Positions 53,000 to 62,684 of a stretch of 64,000 bases of DNA are shown here, piece after piece. This DNA is from Microbacterium sp. (GTDB lineage: Bacteria > Actinomycetota > Actinomycetes > Actinomycetales > Microbacteriaceae), in NCBI GenBank assembly GCA_031277945.1, contig JAITLK010000001.1, forward strand, positions 248,001 through 312,000. The letters run 5' to 3'. Position 1 is the first letter of the stretch. Each line of letters starts with the position of its first letter. Under the pieces are notes generated by a model, which was not told the DNA's origin, searched no databases, and saw only the letters and a list, made by a program, of their open reading frames with translations. The position numbers and the translations under genes were made by a program.

Positions 53000-53932
53000 G
53001 TGGACAGCCGCTCCCCCGACGCCGAGCAGACTGACGAGCAGCAGACCCCGGACGCAGCCGGCGAAAGCACGCCAGTCGAAGCGAGCACGGACACGGAAGC
53101 GCCTGATGACGCCGCTGTAGAAGGCGGCGCGGCCGCCCTCGCGCACGACGGCGAGGCCTCGCAAGCGGGCCACACCGCAACGGACGCGAGATCTCCCGTC
53201 GCGCTGCAGCACCACTCCGCGCCCAGCACAGCGAAGCGCCGAGCATCCCCGCGCTCGGACACCACCCGGCGAGTCCCCCGCTGGGCGTTCCTCCCCTTCA
53301 TCACGCTCTCCGCCGTCCATGTGGTCGCCCTCGCCTTCCACAACGACGCGCTCGCCGCGCCGACGAAGCTCGGGCTCATGCCCCTGCTTGCGTTCGCTGT
53401 GCTCGTCGGCGCCAGAGGACTCCGCGCCACCGCACCCATCGCCCTCTTGCTCACCGCGATCCTCTTCTCCTGGCTCGGCGATGGCGCGGGCACCTTCGTC
53501 CCGTTCCTCCCGACGCTGCCGATGATGCTGGCGTTCTTCGGCATCGCGCACCTCGCCTACATCGCCCTCTTCTGGCGTCACCTGCGCGTACGGAAGTTCC
53601 CGCTCGCAGCCGCACTTCTCATCGTGTGGTGGGCGGCGATGGTCATCGTGGTCGCGCCAGCCGCGAAGGAGCTCGCCGTCGCGATCGCCGCCTACGGCGT
53701 CGTGCTGGGGCTCACCGCCGCGTTCGCCACACGATGCTCGCCGATGGTGCTGGTCGGGGCGCTGTTCTTCCTCGCATCTGACACGATCCTCGCGTTCATG
53801 CTGTTTCTACCGGACCTCACCCCGCCGATCACCGACGCGGCCGTCATGTTCACCTACACGCTCGGGCAGGGCCTCATCGCGGCGGGTGCCCTCGCCACGC
53901 TCCGCCGCCGACAGAATGAGACCGCCGCGTGA
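53000..53932 (+). CDS. Lysoplasmalogenase-family (YhhN/TMEM86) membrane protein
   Basis: A 310-residue membrane protein. The first ~90 residues are an acidic, Ala/Thr-rich, low-complexity tail; about eight membrane segments follow. FSWLGDGAGTF matches the conserved SWLGD core of the YhhN family, and FLASDTILAFMLF the second motif. GTG start with AGGAGG 5 nt upstream. The stop overlaps the next gene (GTGA). The tail is not usual for the family. Confidence 0.82.
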   Translation: MDSRSPDAEQTDEQQTPDAAGESTPVEASTDTEAPDDAAVEGGAAALAHDGEASQAGHTATDARSPVALQHHSAPSTAKRRASPRSDTTRRVPRWAFLPFITLSAVHVVALAFHNDALAAPTKLGLMPLLAFAVLVGARGLRATAPIALLLTAILFSWLGDGAGTFVPFLPTLPMMLAFFGIAHLAYIALFWRHLRVRKFPLAAALLIVWWAAMVIVVAPAAKELAVAIAAYGVVLGLTAAFATRCSPMVLVGALFFLASDTILAFMLFLPDLTPPITDAAVMFTYTLGQGLIAAGALATLRRRQNETAA

Positions 53933-54318
53933 GCGACAGCGCACGCGTCGACAGCTGGCTATGGGCCGTCCGCGTCTACAAGACCCGCTCCGCCGCAACG
54001 GCGGGGTGCCGCGCGGGACACGTCCGCGTCAACGGCGAACGTGCCAAAGCAGCGCAACCGGTGCGGATCGGTGACGAGATCCGCATCCGCATCGAAGGAT
54101 TCGACCGGATTCTCGCGGTCCGCCAGCTCATCACGAAACGCGTCGGCGCACCGCTCGCGGCCCTCGCGGCGGAAGACCGCACGCCTCCGCGCCCCAGCGC
54201 GAGCGAGCTCGGCGTCTTCGCGAAGCGCGACCGCGGCGCGGGACGACCCACGAAACGCGAGCGCCGCGACATCGACCGGCTGCGCGGTCGAGACCTCGAC
54301 GGTTACGACGACGAGTAG
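53929..54318 (+). CDS. S4-domain RNA-binding protein (Hsp15/HslR-like)
   Basis: A 129-residue protein with an N-terminal S4 domain (ARVDSWLWAVRVYKTRSAAT, then CRAGHVRVNGERAK) and a basic, Arg-rich tail (RDRGAGRPTKRERRD). Hsp15-type proteins bind stalled 50S subunits with nascent chain-tRNA. The GTG start overlaps the upstream stop by 4 nt. Confidence 0.88.
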   Translation: MSDSARVDSWLWAVRVYKTRSAATAGCRAGHVRVNGERAKAAQPVRIGDEIRIRIEGFDRILAVRQLITKRVGAPLAALAAEDRTPPRPSASELGVFAKRDRGAGRPTKRERRDIDRLRGRDLDGYDDE

Positions 54319-54534
54319 GGCTCGGGAGAAGCCTGGCCGGGCAAACAGACACGTCATCTGCTCCGGCAGACATGCATCGGTCGGCTCACCCCAAGAACCT
54401 CGAGAGGTTGCGCCGCTCGGTGATTCGCACGCTCCGCGTCGGTCGACCACCCGTAACGCCGCTCGCGGTCGACGCCAACTGGCCGCGAAGTGTGCCAATG
54501 ACGAGACAGGACTCCGCGGTGACGCTCCTGCCGC

Positions 54535-55446
54535 CTACTCCCCCAGCAGCTCCGTAATCCAGTGCGCGCCACGCGGCGTCGCGCCCAGCGCCGACACCCG
54601 ATTCTGCAACTCACGATCACTCGTCACCACGGTCACCCGCGGAGCGAGATCCTCCTCGTGACCGGCGAGCGCAACGGCCGCGACGATGGCCTCGTCGCCC
54701 AGCCCATCGGCACGCATCACGGTGATGCCGTCCACATCCTCCGCGGCACGGGCCTCGCCTTCGAGCACCGCGACGATCCACGGGAACCACCGCACGTTCG
54801 GCTCGCCGAAGCGATCACCCGCGATGCCGTCGGACGCGAGCCGGGCCAGCCGCTCCAGCACACGGGCCGATGCTCCGGCGCGGTCCTTCCACCAACCGTT
54901 CGGGACGGAACCGACGACATTCGCGACATCGACCACGATCACCGGACGCAGATCCAGCAGCCGACGAAGCTCGGGCCAAGCGGCGCCGAAACCAGGATGC
55001 AGCGGAAGGTCCTCGACCTCATCCAGCCGCACCCAGCGCAGTTCGAGGCTCTCGGGATCCGAGATCTCGGGGACGAAAGGCTCCTCGACCGTCGCGACCA
55101 GCGTGGTGTACTGCCAGATGTCCAGATCCAGCACGCGCGTCAGGAGCGGGCGGACGGCCCCGGGCGGCACGGCGGCCTCTTCCTCGGACTCTCGCAGCGC
55201 GCCCGTGACAGCATCTTCACCCTGGTGCAGGGCACCACCGGGGATTCCCCAGGTGCCGCCGAAGTGACTCCACTCGACACGCTTCTGCAGCAGCACACCA
55301 CGCACCTCGTCGACCGCCAGCAGACCGGCCGCACCGAAGGCGCCCCAGTACTTCGTGCCGTCCTCGGCGATCACCCACGCATCGCCCGGATCACGCGGCC
55401 CCTGCGGTCGACGCGGTTCACCGGGAGTAGGGGGCACGATCGTCAC
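54535..55446 (-). CDS. Nudix hydrolase fused to a NYN/PIN-like domain
   Basis: A 303-residue two-domain protein. Residues ~20-145 are Nudix: box GGALHQGEDAVTGALRESEE, close to GX5EX7REUXEEXGU but with AAV after the glutamates. Residues ~155-300 are NYN-like: VIVVDVANVVGS, then the acidic VTVVTSDRELQNRV, as in PIN/NYN RNases. It may couple nucleotide clean-up with RNA decay. The GTG at 55446 is chosen by family start; a GTG at 55437 has better ribosome-site spacing. Confidence 0.85.
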   Translation of the reverse strand: MTIVPPTPGEPRRPQGPRDPGDAWVIAEDGTKYWGAFGAAGLLAVDEVRGVLLQKRVEWSHFGGTWGIPGGALHQGEDAVTGALRESEEEAAVPPGAVRPLLTRVLDLDIWQYTTLVATVEEPFVPEISDPESLELRWVRLDEVEDLPLHPGFGAAWPELRRLLDLRPVIVVDVANVVGSVPNGWWKDRAGASARVLERLARLASDGIAGDRFGEPNVRWFPWIVAVLEGEARAAEDVDGITVMRADGLGDEAIVAAVALAGHEEDLAPRVTVVTSDRELQNRVSALGATPRGAHWITELLGE

Positions 55447-55683
55447 CCTTCCAGACTCCCACACCCCACGAGGGGTGGGACCGTGAATACCCCGCGCGTT
55501 GCGCCCCATGACGCGCGCGGACGACGGTCAGGGCCCGGTGAAGCACCGAGTCCGTCCCGCGGAGCGTGGGTTAAGAAGGGAAGGGTGCGGCATCACCGAG
55601 AATGCCGCGACCGAATGTCCGTGATCGACAACGTCACGCGCCAGGCTCAGCGTCCGACCCGAACACCTTCCCCGCAAACACAG

Positions 55684-55709
55684 AACCGCCCCGGTCCCCC
55701 GGGGCGGTT
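55684..55709 (-). terminator. Terminator after der
   Basis: AACCGCCCCGG and CCGGGGCGGTT form an 11-bp stem with a 4-nt loop just past the der stop. It ends the scp-der gene series. Confidence 0.8.
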
Positions 55710-55719
55710 CCGTACCAAC

Positions 55720-57222
55720 TCAGCGCTGGCGGCGTTCGCGCACGCGCATGTTGATGACGATGGGCGAGCCCTCGAAGCCGTACAGCTCGCGAAGGCGGCG
55801 CTGGATGTAGCGGCGGTAACCGGGGTCCAGGAAGCCCGTCGTGAAGAGCACGAATGTCGGCGGACGCGTGGCCACCTGCGTACCGAAGAGGATGCGCGGC
55901 TGCTTGCCGCCACGCAGCGGGTGCGGGTGCTCGGCCACGAGCTCCGACAGGAACGCGTTGAACTTTCCGGTCGGGATGCGGGTGTCCCAGGAGTCCAGCG
56001 CCAGCTCCAGCGCGGGAACCAGCTTCTCCAGGTGACGACCGGTACGGGCCGAGATGTTCACGCGCGGAGCCCAGGCGACGTGCGCCAGGTCCTGCTCGAT
56101 CTCGCGCTCCAGGTAGCGGCGACGCTCGTCGTCCAGGAGGTCCCACTTGTTGTAGGCCAGCACCAGGGCGCGACCAGACTCCAGCACCAGGTCGATGATG
56201 CGGACGTCCTGCTCGCTGATCGGCTCGGAGACGTCGAGGACGACCACCGCGACCTCCGCCTTCTCCAGCGCGGCGGAGGTGCGAAGCGAGGCGTAGAAGT
56301 CGGCGCCCTGCGACAGGTGGACGCGGCGGCGGATACCGGCGGTGTCGACGAAGCGCCACAGCTTGCCGCCGAGCTCGACGATCTCATCCACCGGGTCACG
56401 CGTGGTACCGGCGAGGTCGTTGACGACGACGCGCTCTTCGCCGGCCGCCTTGTTCAGCAGCGACGACTTGCCCACGTTGGGGCGGCCGAGGATCGCGACA
56501 CGACGCGGGCCGCCGATCTCCTGCTTGGCGACCGCGGACACCTCCGGAAGCTTCTCCATGACCTCGTCGAGCAAGTCGGCGACGCCACGACCGTGGATGG
56601 CCGACACCGGGTGCGGCTCCCCCAGACCGAGGTTCCAGAGCACCGCGGCTTCGGGCTCCTGACGCGCATCGTCGATCTTGTTCGCAACGAGGAACACCGG
56701 CTTGCCGGACTTGCGGAGCAGCTTCACGACGTGCTCGTCGGTGGACGTGGCGCCCACCATCGCGTCGACCACGAACAGCACCAGGTCGGCGAGGTCGATG
56801 GCGATCTCCGCCTGCGCGGCGACCGACGCATCGATACCGCGGGCATCCGGCTCCCACCCGCCGGTGTCCACCAGCGAGAAACGACGCCCCAGCCACTCGG
56901 CCTTGTACGTGACGCGGTCACGGGTGACACCGGGGGTGTCCTCCACGACGGCCTCGCGACGGCCGAGGATGCGGTTCACGAGCGCGGACTTGCCCACGTT
57001 CGGACGGCCCACGATGGCGACCACCGGCAGCGCCGGCGAGTACTCCATCCCGTTCTCGTCGACGAAGACGGTCTGCAGCAGCGCCGCATCCTCCTCGTCG
57101 AGGTCGTACTCCTCGAGGCTGGAGCGCAGTGTGGCTGCGCGCGCCTCGATGAGCTCCTCGTCCATGCTCGCGAGCTTCTCCTCGAGCTGGTCGGGCCCGC
57201 CTTCATATTCTTCAGTCGACAT
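55720..57222 (-). CDS. der: Ribosome-assembly GTPase Der (EngA)
   Basis: A 500-residue GTPase for 50S subunit assembly. It has two G domains in tandem: the first with [13 protein letters not shown] and DTGGWE, the second with [13 protein letters not shown] and NKWD, then the KH-like C-terminal domain ([20 protein letters not shown]). The N-terminal acidic ~60 residues are an actinobacterial extension. GGAGAGAC precedes the ATG; the gene overlaps cmk by 11 nt. Confidence 0.96.
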   Translation of the reverse strand: MSTEEYEGGPDQLEEKLASMDEELIEARAATLRSSLEEYDLDEEDAALLQTVFVDENGMEYSPALPVVAIVGRPNVGKSALVNRILGRREAVVEDTPGVTRDRVTYKAEWLGRRFSLVDTGGWEPDARGIDASVAAQAEIAIDLADLVLFVVDAMVGATSTDEHVVKLLRKSGKPVFLVANKIDDARQEPEAAVLWNLGLGEPHPVSAIHGRGVADLLDEVMEKLPEVSAVAKQEIGGPRRVAILGRPNVGKSSLLNKAAGEERVVVNDLAGTTRDPVDEIVELGGKLWRFVDTAGIRRRVHLSQGADFYASLRTSAALEKAEVAVVVLDVSEPISEQDVRIIDLVLESGRALVLAYNKWDLLDDERRRYLEREIEQDLAHVAWAPRVNISARTGRHLEKLVPALELALDSWDTRIPTGKFNAFLSELVAEHPHPLRGGKQPRILFGTQVATRPPTFVLFTTGFLDPGYRRYIQRRLRELYGFEGSPIVINMRVRERRQR

Positions 57223-57916
57223 ATGTCTCTCCGCTCCTGCGGTCCACCACGGAAAGCACCGCGGCGATGGTCTGTTCGAAGTCGAGGTCGCTGGAATCGA
57301 CCACCTCGACACCGGGAGCCGCCTCGAAGAAGTCCACGACGGCAGCATCCGACGCGTCCCGCTTGTGCAGGGCGGCGGCCACCGAAGCGGCATCCTCGCC
57401 CACCAGCTCCTTGCTCCGGCGCGCGGCGCGCACCTCGGGCGACGCCGTGAGGAGAATCCTCACCGGCGCATCGGGCGCGACCACCGTGGTGATGTCGCGC
57501 CCCTCGATCGTCACGGCCGTGCGCCCGGACGATGCCACGATGTCGTGGAACATCGCGTTCAGATATGTGCGGACCTCGGGGATCCGTGCCACGCCGCTCA
57601 CAGCCGCGGAGACCCGCGGCTCACGGATGGCGGCAGTGACATCGGCGCCCTCCACGACCACCCGGCGCACGTCCGGGTCGAGGCCGATCACCGGCGCGAA
57701 GCCGTCAGCGGCGGCGAGCACGGCCGACGCATCGTCGGTGTCGCCACCGCGTTCCAGGACGAGCCAGGCCAGCGCGCGGTACGCGGCACCCGTGTCGAGG
57801 TACCCATATCCGCGACGCCGGGCGATCTCCTTGGAGACGCTCGACTTTCCGGATCCGGCGGGTCCGTCGATCGCGATGATGAACGGTCCGGCCGTGCCTG
57901 TCATGTCCTCAGTCAT
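57212..57916 (-). CDS. cmk: Cytidylate kinase
   Basis: A 234-residue kinase that phosphorylates CMP/dCMP. The P-loop is GPAGSGKSS, the CMP-binding region [11 protein letters not shown], the [20 protein letters not shown] segment and the lid RRSKEL are all present. It overlaps tyrA by 8 nt and der by 11 nt in the conserved operon. Confidence 0.96.
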   Translation of the reverse strand: MTEDMTGTAGPFIIAIDGPAGSGKSSVSKEIARRRGYGYLDTGAAYRALAWLVLERGGDTDDASAVLAAADGFAPVIGLDPDVRRVVVEGADVTAAIREPRVSAAVSGVARIPEVRTYLNAMFHDIVASSGRTAVTIEGRDITTVVAPDAPVRILLTASPEVRAARRSKELVGEDAASVAAALHKRDASDAAVVDFFEAAPGVEVVDSSDLDFEQTIAAVLSVVDRRSGETYVD

Positions 57917-59018
57917 TCATGCTCGCAATCCGCCAGCCCCGCTCTTCGAGCCCGGCCGTCGCACGCAGCACGATGGACGGGTCCACGCTGATCTCCGCGA
58001 GACCGAACTGCGCGCCGGGCGAATGCTCCAGCCGCAGGTCCTCCACGTTGATGTCCAGGTCACCGAGATCGCCGAACAGGCGCCCCAGCTGACCGGCGGT
58101 GTCGTCGACCATGACCACCAGCTTCTCGAACTGGCGGAACTGTCCGTGCTTGCCCGGAAGGCGCTCGACGCCTTCATTGCCGCGGCGGATGGTCTCGGCG
58201 ATCTCCCGGCGAGCGCCGGGGACGTCGGGAGCGCGCAGCGCATCAGCCACCGCGGTGAGGTCGCCCGCGAGCTGGTCGAGAACGTCGACCACCTCGGCGG
58301 CGTTGGCGCTCAGGATCTGCACCCACAGCTCCGGCGCGGAGGCGGCGATGCGCGTGGTGTCGCGGACACCCTGTCCAGCCAGCTGCAGCAGTCCCTCATC
58401 GACGGTGCGGAAGCGACCCGCCAGCAGCGATGCCACCAGCTGCGGCACGTGGGAGGTGAGCGCGATGGCGCGGTCATGCTCTTCCGGCGTCATCTCGAGC
58501 GGCATCGCGCCGAGCTCCAGAGCCAGGGATTCGACCAGGACGAGGTCGTCGCGGGAGGTCTCGCCGTCACGGCACACCACCCACGGACGCCCCGTGAAGA
58601 TGTCGGCGCGGGCGGAGATCGCTCCCCCGCGCTCTCGTCCGGCCAGCGGATGCGAGCCGATGTAGCGCGACAGGTCGACGCCGCGCGAACGCAGTTCGAG
58701 GTATGGCTGCAGCTTCACGCTCGCGACGTCCGTGACCACGGCCCGCGGGTAGGCCGCAAGCTCGGCTTGAATCACGTCGGCCACGACGTCCGGCGGCACG
58801 GCGACCACGACGAGCACGGGCTCATCCTGGTCGGTGGCGGCCCGGCCGGCGCCGTAGTCCACCGCGAGACGCAGCTGCGCGGGCGAGGTGTCCGTCAGCG
58901 CGACGTCCACGCCCTTCAGGCGCAGCGCATGACCGATGCTCGCACCGAGCAGGCCAGCACCGACGATGCGGACGGTGCCCGACAGGCGCGATGCGACGCG
59001 GGTCGCGGGATCGGTCAC
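57909..59018 (-). CDS. tyrA: Prephenate dehydrogenase
   Basis: A 369-residue enzyme of tyrosine synthesis that oxidises prephenate to 4-hydroxyphenylpyruvate. The NAD-binding motif is VGAGLLGASIG. SHPLAGRERGG holds the catalytic His. The C-terminal ~80 residues look like an ACT domain (VMVDDTAGQLGRLFGDLGDL), so tyrosine feedback is likely. GTG start with GGAG 6 nt upstream. Confidence 0.94.
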   Translation of the reverse strand: MTDPATRVASRLSGTVRIVGAGLLGASIGHALRLKGVDVALTDTSPAQLRLAVDYGAGRAATDQDEPVLVVVAVPPDVVADVIQAELAAYPRAVVTDVASVKLQPYLELRSRGVDLSRYIGSHPLAGRERGGAISARADIFTGRPWVVCRDGETSRDDLVLVESLALELGAMPLEMTPEEHDRAIALTSHVPQLVASLLAGRFRTVDEGLLQLAGQGVRDTTRIAASAPELWVQILSANAAEVVDVLDQLAGDLTAVADALRAPDVPGARREIAETIRRGNEGVERLPGKHGQFRQFEKLVVMVDDTAGQLGRLFGDLGDLDINVEDLRLEHSPGAQFGLAEISVDPSIVLRATAGLEERGWRIASMND

Positions 59019-59226
59019 GATAACTCCAGTTCAGCGGCGGGACGGCGCGGGGCACACCGACGCACCAGTCTACCGGGCGACCGCGTCACCGCCTGAGAAC
59101 TTCAGGTTCCGCCCCGGTCGCGAATGCAGGAGCATTCACTCAGTCCATGAGCGAATCGGCGAATGCGTCATGGATTCGCGGCATCCTCATGCGCCCAGGA
59201 CCCGGTGCCGAGCCCCCTCGATGCCG

Positions 59227-59988
59227 TCAGCTCTTCGCCTCGCGAGCGATGGTGAGCAGCGCGCCGCGCTCGGCGGCGGTGAGCTCACGGGCCTTGCCGA
59301 TGGGGAGCGGACCCAGGTGCAGCGGTCCGAACTGGCGACGCACGAGCTCGGTGACCGGGTGCCCCACCGCCGCCATCATCCGACGCACGATGCGGTTCTT
59401 GCCGGAGTGCAGGGTCAGCTCTACCAGGCTGGAGCCGCGGGACGAGTCCAGCAGCCGCGCCTTGTCGGCCTGGATGAACCCGTCCTCCAGTTCGATGCCC
59501 TTGGTCAGCTGCGCGATCGTGCGCGGGAGCACCTCGCCGCGCACCTTGGCGATGTAGACCTTGGTGACGCCGAAGGAGGGGTGCGCCAGCACATGCGCCA
59601 GGTCGCCGTCGTTGGTGAGCACGAGGAGACCGCTGGTCTCCGCATCCAGCCGGCCCACGTTGTAGAGGCGTTCCTCCCAGTCGGCGGTGAAAGCGCGGAG
59701 GTCCGTGCGCCCCTGCTCGTCCTTCATCGAGCTGACCACGCCGGTGGGCTTGTTCAGCATGACGTACCGCTTCGTGGTGTCCAGCTGGATGGCGGTGCCG
59801 TCCACGTCGATGAGGTCGTTCTCGGGGTCGACCCGCGAACCCAGCTCGGTGACGACCTCTCCGTTCACGCGGATTCGCCCGGCGACGATCATGTCCTCCA
59901 CCACGCGCCGTGACGCCACCCCGGCGTGCGCCAGCGCCTTCTGCAGCCGCACCCGGTCGTCGTCACTCGTGTCGTCGGTCATGTTCAT
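59227..59988 (-). CDS. rluB: 23S rRNA pseudouridine synthase (RluB type)
   Basis: A 253-residue enzyme with an N-terminal S4 domain (VRLQKALAHAGVASRR) and the RsuA-type catalytic domain. The catalytic Asp115 is in GRLDAETSGLLVLT. Its place after scpB is the conserved actinobacterial order. Confidence 0.94.
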   Translation of the reverse strand: MNMTDDTSDDDRVRLQKALAHAGVASRRVVEDMIVAGRIRVNGEVVTELGSRVDPENDLIDVDGTAIQLDTTKRYVMLNKPTGVVSSMKDEQGRTDLRAFTADWEERLYNVGRLDAETSGLLVLTNDGDLAHVLAHPSFGVTKVYIAKVRGEVLPRTIAQLTKGIELEDGFIQADKARLLDSSRGSSLVELTLHSGKNRIVRRMMAAVGHPVTELVRRQFGPLHLGPLPIGKARELTAAERGALLTIAREAKS

Positions 59989-60053
59989 TCGTCAGTCTTC
60001 TCATTCACATCAGCGAGCCGTCCTCGCGCGAGGACGGCATATCCATTCTCGGC

Positions 60054-60671
60054 CTACGCGATCACGCCGTCGAATCCGTCGGCACCGTCATCGAGCAGCG
60101 GCGAGATCGGGGGCAGCTCGTCGAGGGAATTGATGCCCAGGTAGGTGAGCAGCGCATCCGTCGTGCCGTAGTTGATCGCTCCGGTCTCGGAATCGGTGAA
60201 CAGCTCGGTGATCAACCCGCGCGCCACGAGCGTGCGCACCACGCCATCGACGTTCACGGCGCGGATCGACGCCACCTGGCTGCGGGTGACCGGCTGCTTG
60301 TAGGCGATCACGGCGAGGGTCTCCAGCGCGGCCTGCGAGAGTCTCGACGGCGCCTGGGCGTTGACGTAGTCGGAGACCATGTCGTCGTGCTCGGCACGGA
60401 CGTAGAAGCGCCAGCCGCCTCCCACTTCGCGCAGTTCGAACCCCCGGCGAGGCCCACCGCTCTCCCCGTCGTAGTCAGCGGCCAGCGCCCGGACCATGCG
60501 ACGGACCGCCGCGGTGGGAGCCTGAACGGCGGCGGCAAGACTCACGATCGACTGCGGCTCCTCCACGATGAGCAGAATCGCCTCGACGCGCTGCGCGATC
60601 TCCGCATCGGTCAGCGGCCGGTCCTCTGGCTCGACGGCAGCGGTCGCATCGGTGGCGAGGTCATCGGTCAT
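60054..60671 (-). CDS. scpB: Condensin accessory protein ScpB
   Basis: A 205-residue winged-helix subunit of the SMC-ScpAB complex for chromosome compaction. LTDAEIAQRVEAILLIVEEP, then ETLAVIAYKQPVTRSQVASI and VNVDGVVRTLVARGLI are typical. The ATG overlaps scpA by 11 nt. Confidence 0.95.
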   Translation of the reverse strand: MTDDLATDATAAVEPEDRPLTDAEIAQRVEAILLIVEEPQSIVSLAAAVQAPTAAVRRMVRALAADYDGESGGPRRGFELREVGGGWRFYVRAEHDDMVSDYVNAQAPSRLSQAALETLAVIAYKQPVTRSQVASIRAVNVDGVVRTLVARGLITELFTDSETGAINYGTTDALLTYLGINSLDELPPISPLLDDGADGFDGVIA

Positions 60672-61671
60672 AGTCGGCTCCCAGTGCGGCAAGGGTCTCA
60701 TCGGACCAGGTCTCGGCCACCCATCGCAGGGTGAGCTCGCCCAGCGGTTCGAGCTGTTCGAAGGTGATGGCCGCGTGGCGATACAGCTCGAGGATGGAGA
60801 TGAAGCGTGCCACCACCACGCCCGGACCGTCGGCGTCGGCCACCAGTTCACGGAACGACATCTGCTCGCGACTGCGCAGCTGCATCACCACGATGGCGGC
60901 CTGCTCACGGATGGAGATGAGCGGGGCATGGAGGTGGTCGAGGCCCACGGTGGGCAGGGTCCGCGGTGCGAAGGCGATGAGCGCGGTGGCCACGAAGTCG
61001 TCGAGGGTCGCTGTCCAGATCAGCTCGGGAACGCGCGCGCGGTACTTCTCGTCCAGTCGCACGGCCCGGGTATGGCGGCGCGCTTCACGATCCAGGTGGG
61101 CCGCGAACCACTGGGATGCCTCTTTGAACGCGCGGTACTGCAGGAGCCGGGCGAACAGCAGGTCCCGCGCTTCGAGCAGGGCGACGGATTCAGCATCCAC
61201 CAGCTCGCCCTGCGGCAGCAGGCCCGCCACCTTCATATCCAGCAGCGTCGCCGCCACCACCAGGAACTCGCTCGCCTGATCCAGCTCGGACGGGTCATCG
61301 AGGTCCCGGAGGTAGGCGATGAACTCGTCGGTGACGGTGCTGAGCGACACCTCGGTGATGTCCACCTCGTGTGCCGAGATCAGGCTCAGCAGCAGGTCGA
61401 ACGGGCCGTCGAAGTTCGACAGCGAAACGCGGAACCCCGATCCGGCATCGGCGGGTACCTCATCCGTGGGCACGAGATCCGTGAGCGCGAGATCCGTGAG
61501 CGCGAGATCCGCAGCCGCAACGTCTGCCGTCGCGACGTCAGCAGACACCGCGGGTCCGGCCTCCGCCGGAGCCCCGAGGCCTCCGCTCACCTCCGCCGGG
61601 TGCGCAGCCCTAACGGCCGCAGCCACCTCGTCCGAGGTGGCGAGCTCACTGTGCTCAGGCGACGGCGCCAC
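60661..61671 (-). CDS. scpA: Condensin kleisin subunit ScpA
   Basis: A 336-residue kleisin that bridges SMC heads. The core opens with FRVSLSNFDGPFDLLLSLIS and ends with the winged-helix LTLRWVAETWSDETL. The first ~70 residues are an Ala/Asp/Thr-rich extension with a small in-frame tandem repeat. The GTG at 61671 overlaps parA by 17 nt; no other start fits this frame. Confidence 0.94.
   Translation of the reverse strand: MAPSPEHSELATSDEVAAAVRAAHPAEVSGGLGAPAEAGPAVSADVATADVAAADLALTDLALTDLVPTDEVPADAGSGFRVSLSNFDGPFDLLLSLISAHEVDITEVSLSTVTDEFIAYLRDLDDPSELDQASEFLVVAATLLDMKVAGLLPQGELVDAESVALLEARDLLFARLLQYRAFKEASQWFAAHLDREARRHTRAVRLDEKYRARVPELIWTATLDDFVATALIAFAPRTLPTVGLDHLHAPLISIREQAAIVVMQLRSREQMSFRELVADADGPGVVVARFISILELYRHAAITFEQLEPLGELTLRWVAETWSDETLAALGADYDR
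61474..61514. repeat. 15-bp tandem repeat inside scpA
   Basis: GAGATCCGTGAGCGC is repeated about 2.7 times. It encodes the repeated LALTD unit in the N-terminal extension of ScpA. In-frame and short, so length variation between strains is likely. Confidence 0.8.
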
Positions 61672-62539
61672 GATCGACCAGCTCACGCGCCAGTCGGAGG
61701 TATGCCTGTGCTGCGGGGTGCTCCGGCGCGAACTCGGTGATGGGCATCCCCGCCACCGATGCATCCGGGAACTTCACCGTGCGGCCGATGACCGTCTCCA
61801 GCACATCGTCTCCGAACGCCTCCACCACACGCTCCAGAACCTCGCGCGAGTGCAGCGTGCGCGGGTCGTACATGGTCGCCAGCACGCCGTCGAGCTTGAT
61901 GTCGGGGTTCAGGCGGTCGCGCACCTTGTCGATGGTCTCGATGAGCAGCGCCACACCGCGCAGCGCGAAGAACTCGCACTCCAGCGGGATGAGCACGCCG
62001 TGACTCGCCGTCAGCGCGTTCACGGTGAGCAGGCCGAGCGACGGCTGGCAGTCCACCAGGATCACGTCGTACTCGCGCGACACCTGGCGCAGCACGCGCG
62101 ACAGGATCATCTCGCGCGCCACCTCGTTCACGAGGTGCACCTCCGCGGCCGACAGGTCGATGTTCGCCGGCATCAGGTCGAGGTTCTCGACCTGCGTCGC
62201 GGTGATGACATCGTGCGCGTCGCGCTTCGGATCCAGCAGCAGGTCGTAGATGGTGGGGATGTCGTGCGTCGAAACGCCGAGACCCGCCGACAGCGCACCC
62301 TGGGGGTCGAAGTCCACGACCAGCACCTTGCGGCCGTATCCGGCAAGCGCTGCGGCCAGGCTGATGGTGGTGGTCGTCTTACCGACGCCGCCCTTCTGGT
62401 TGCACAGGGCGATGATGCGGGCGGGACCGTGCTGGTCCAGCTTGGGAGGAGTCGGGAAGCCGTGATAGGGACGCCCCGTGGGCCCCATCGGCACATCGCC
62501 GTTCTGCTGGCTCTTGCCCGTCATCGCCTTGTTCGCCAC
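61655..62539 (-). CDS. ParA family chromosome-partition ATPase
   Basis: A 294-residue ParA/Soj-like ATPase. Deviant Walker A KGGVGKTT (49-56), VDFDPQGALSAGLG, and DVILVDCQPSLGLL for Walker B. It starts the scp-der series, the position of the second ParA-like gene in many actinobacteria. GTG start with GGGAG 6 nt upstream. Confidence 0.92.
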   Translation of the reverse strand: MANKAMTGKSQQNGDVPMGPTGRPYHGFPTPPKLDQHGPARIIALCNQKGGVGKTTTTISLAAALAGYGRKVLVVDFDPQGALSAGLGVSTHDIPTIYDLLLDPKRDAHDVITATQVENLDLMPANIDLSAAEVHLVNEVAREMILSRVLRQVSREYDVILVDCQPSLGLLTVNALTASHGVLIPLECEFFALRGVALLIETIDKVRDRLNPDIKLDGVLATMYDPRTLHSREVLERVVEAFGDDVLETVIGRTVKFPDASVAGMPITEFAPEHPAAQAYLRLARELVDRGAVA

Positions 62540-62647
62540 CGAATCTCCCGTGCTCGCGCCTGAATCGCGCTCAGGAAAGTCTAGCGGCGCTCTCCCCGCG
62601 GCTTTCGCCCCGCGCCGAACGGCGGGACATCCGTTTCGCCGGAACGA

Positions 62648-62683
62648 TCGTGTGCGCCGGTCCGTGGGGACCGGCGCACACGA
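62648..62683. terminator. Hairpin terminator between the permease and parA
   Basis: A 16-bp perfect stem ending GTGTGCGCCGGTCC/GGACCGGCGCACAC with the loop GTGG lies just past the permease stop. No long T-run is present, as is common for actinobacterial terminators. Confidence 0.7.
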
Positions 62684-62684
62684 G

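Noticed and set aside
54562..57450. 962-codon plus-strand frame across der and the Nudix gene
   Set aside because: It is antisense to well-recognised genes and has no family motif. Long antisense frames are normal at this GC content.
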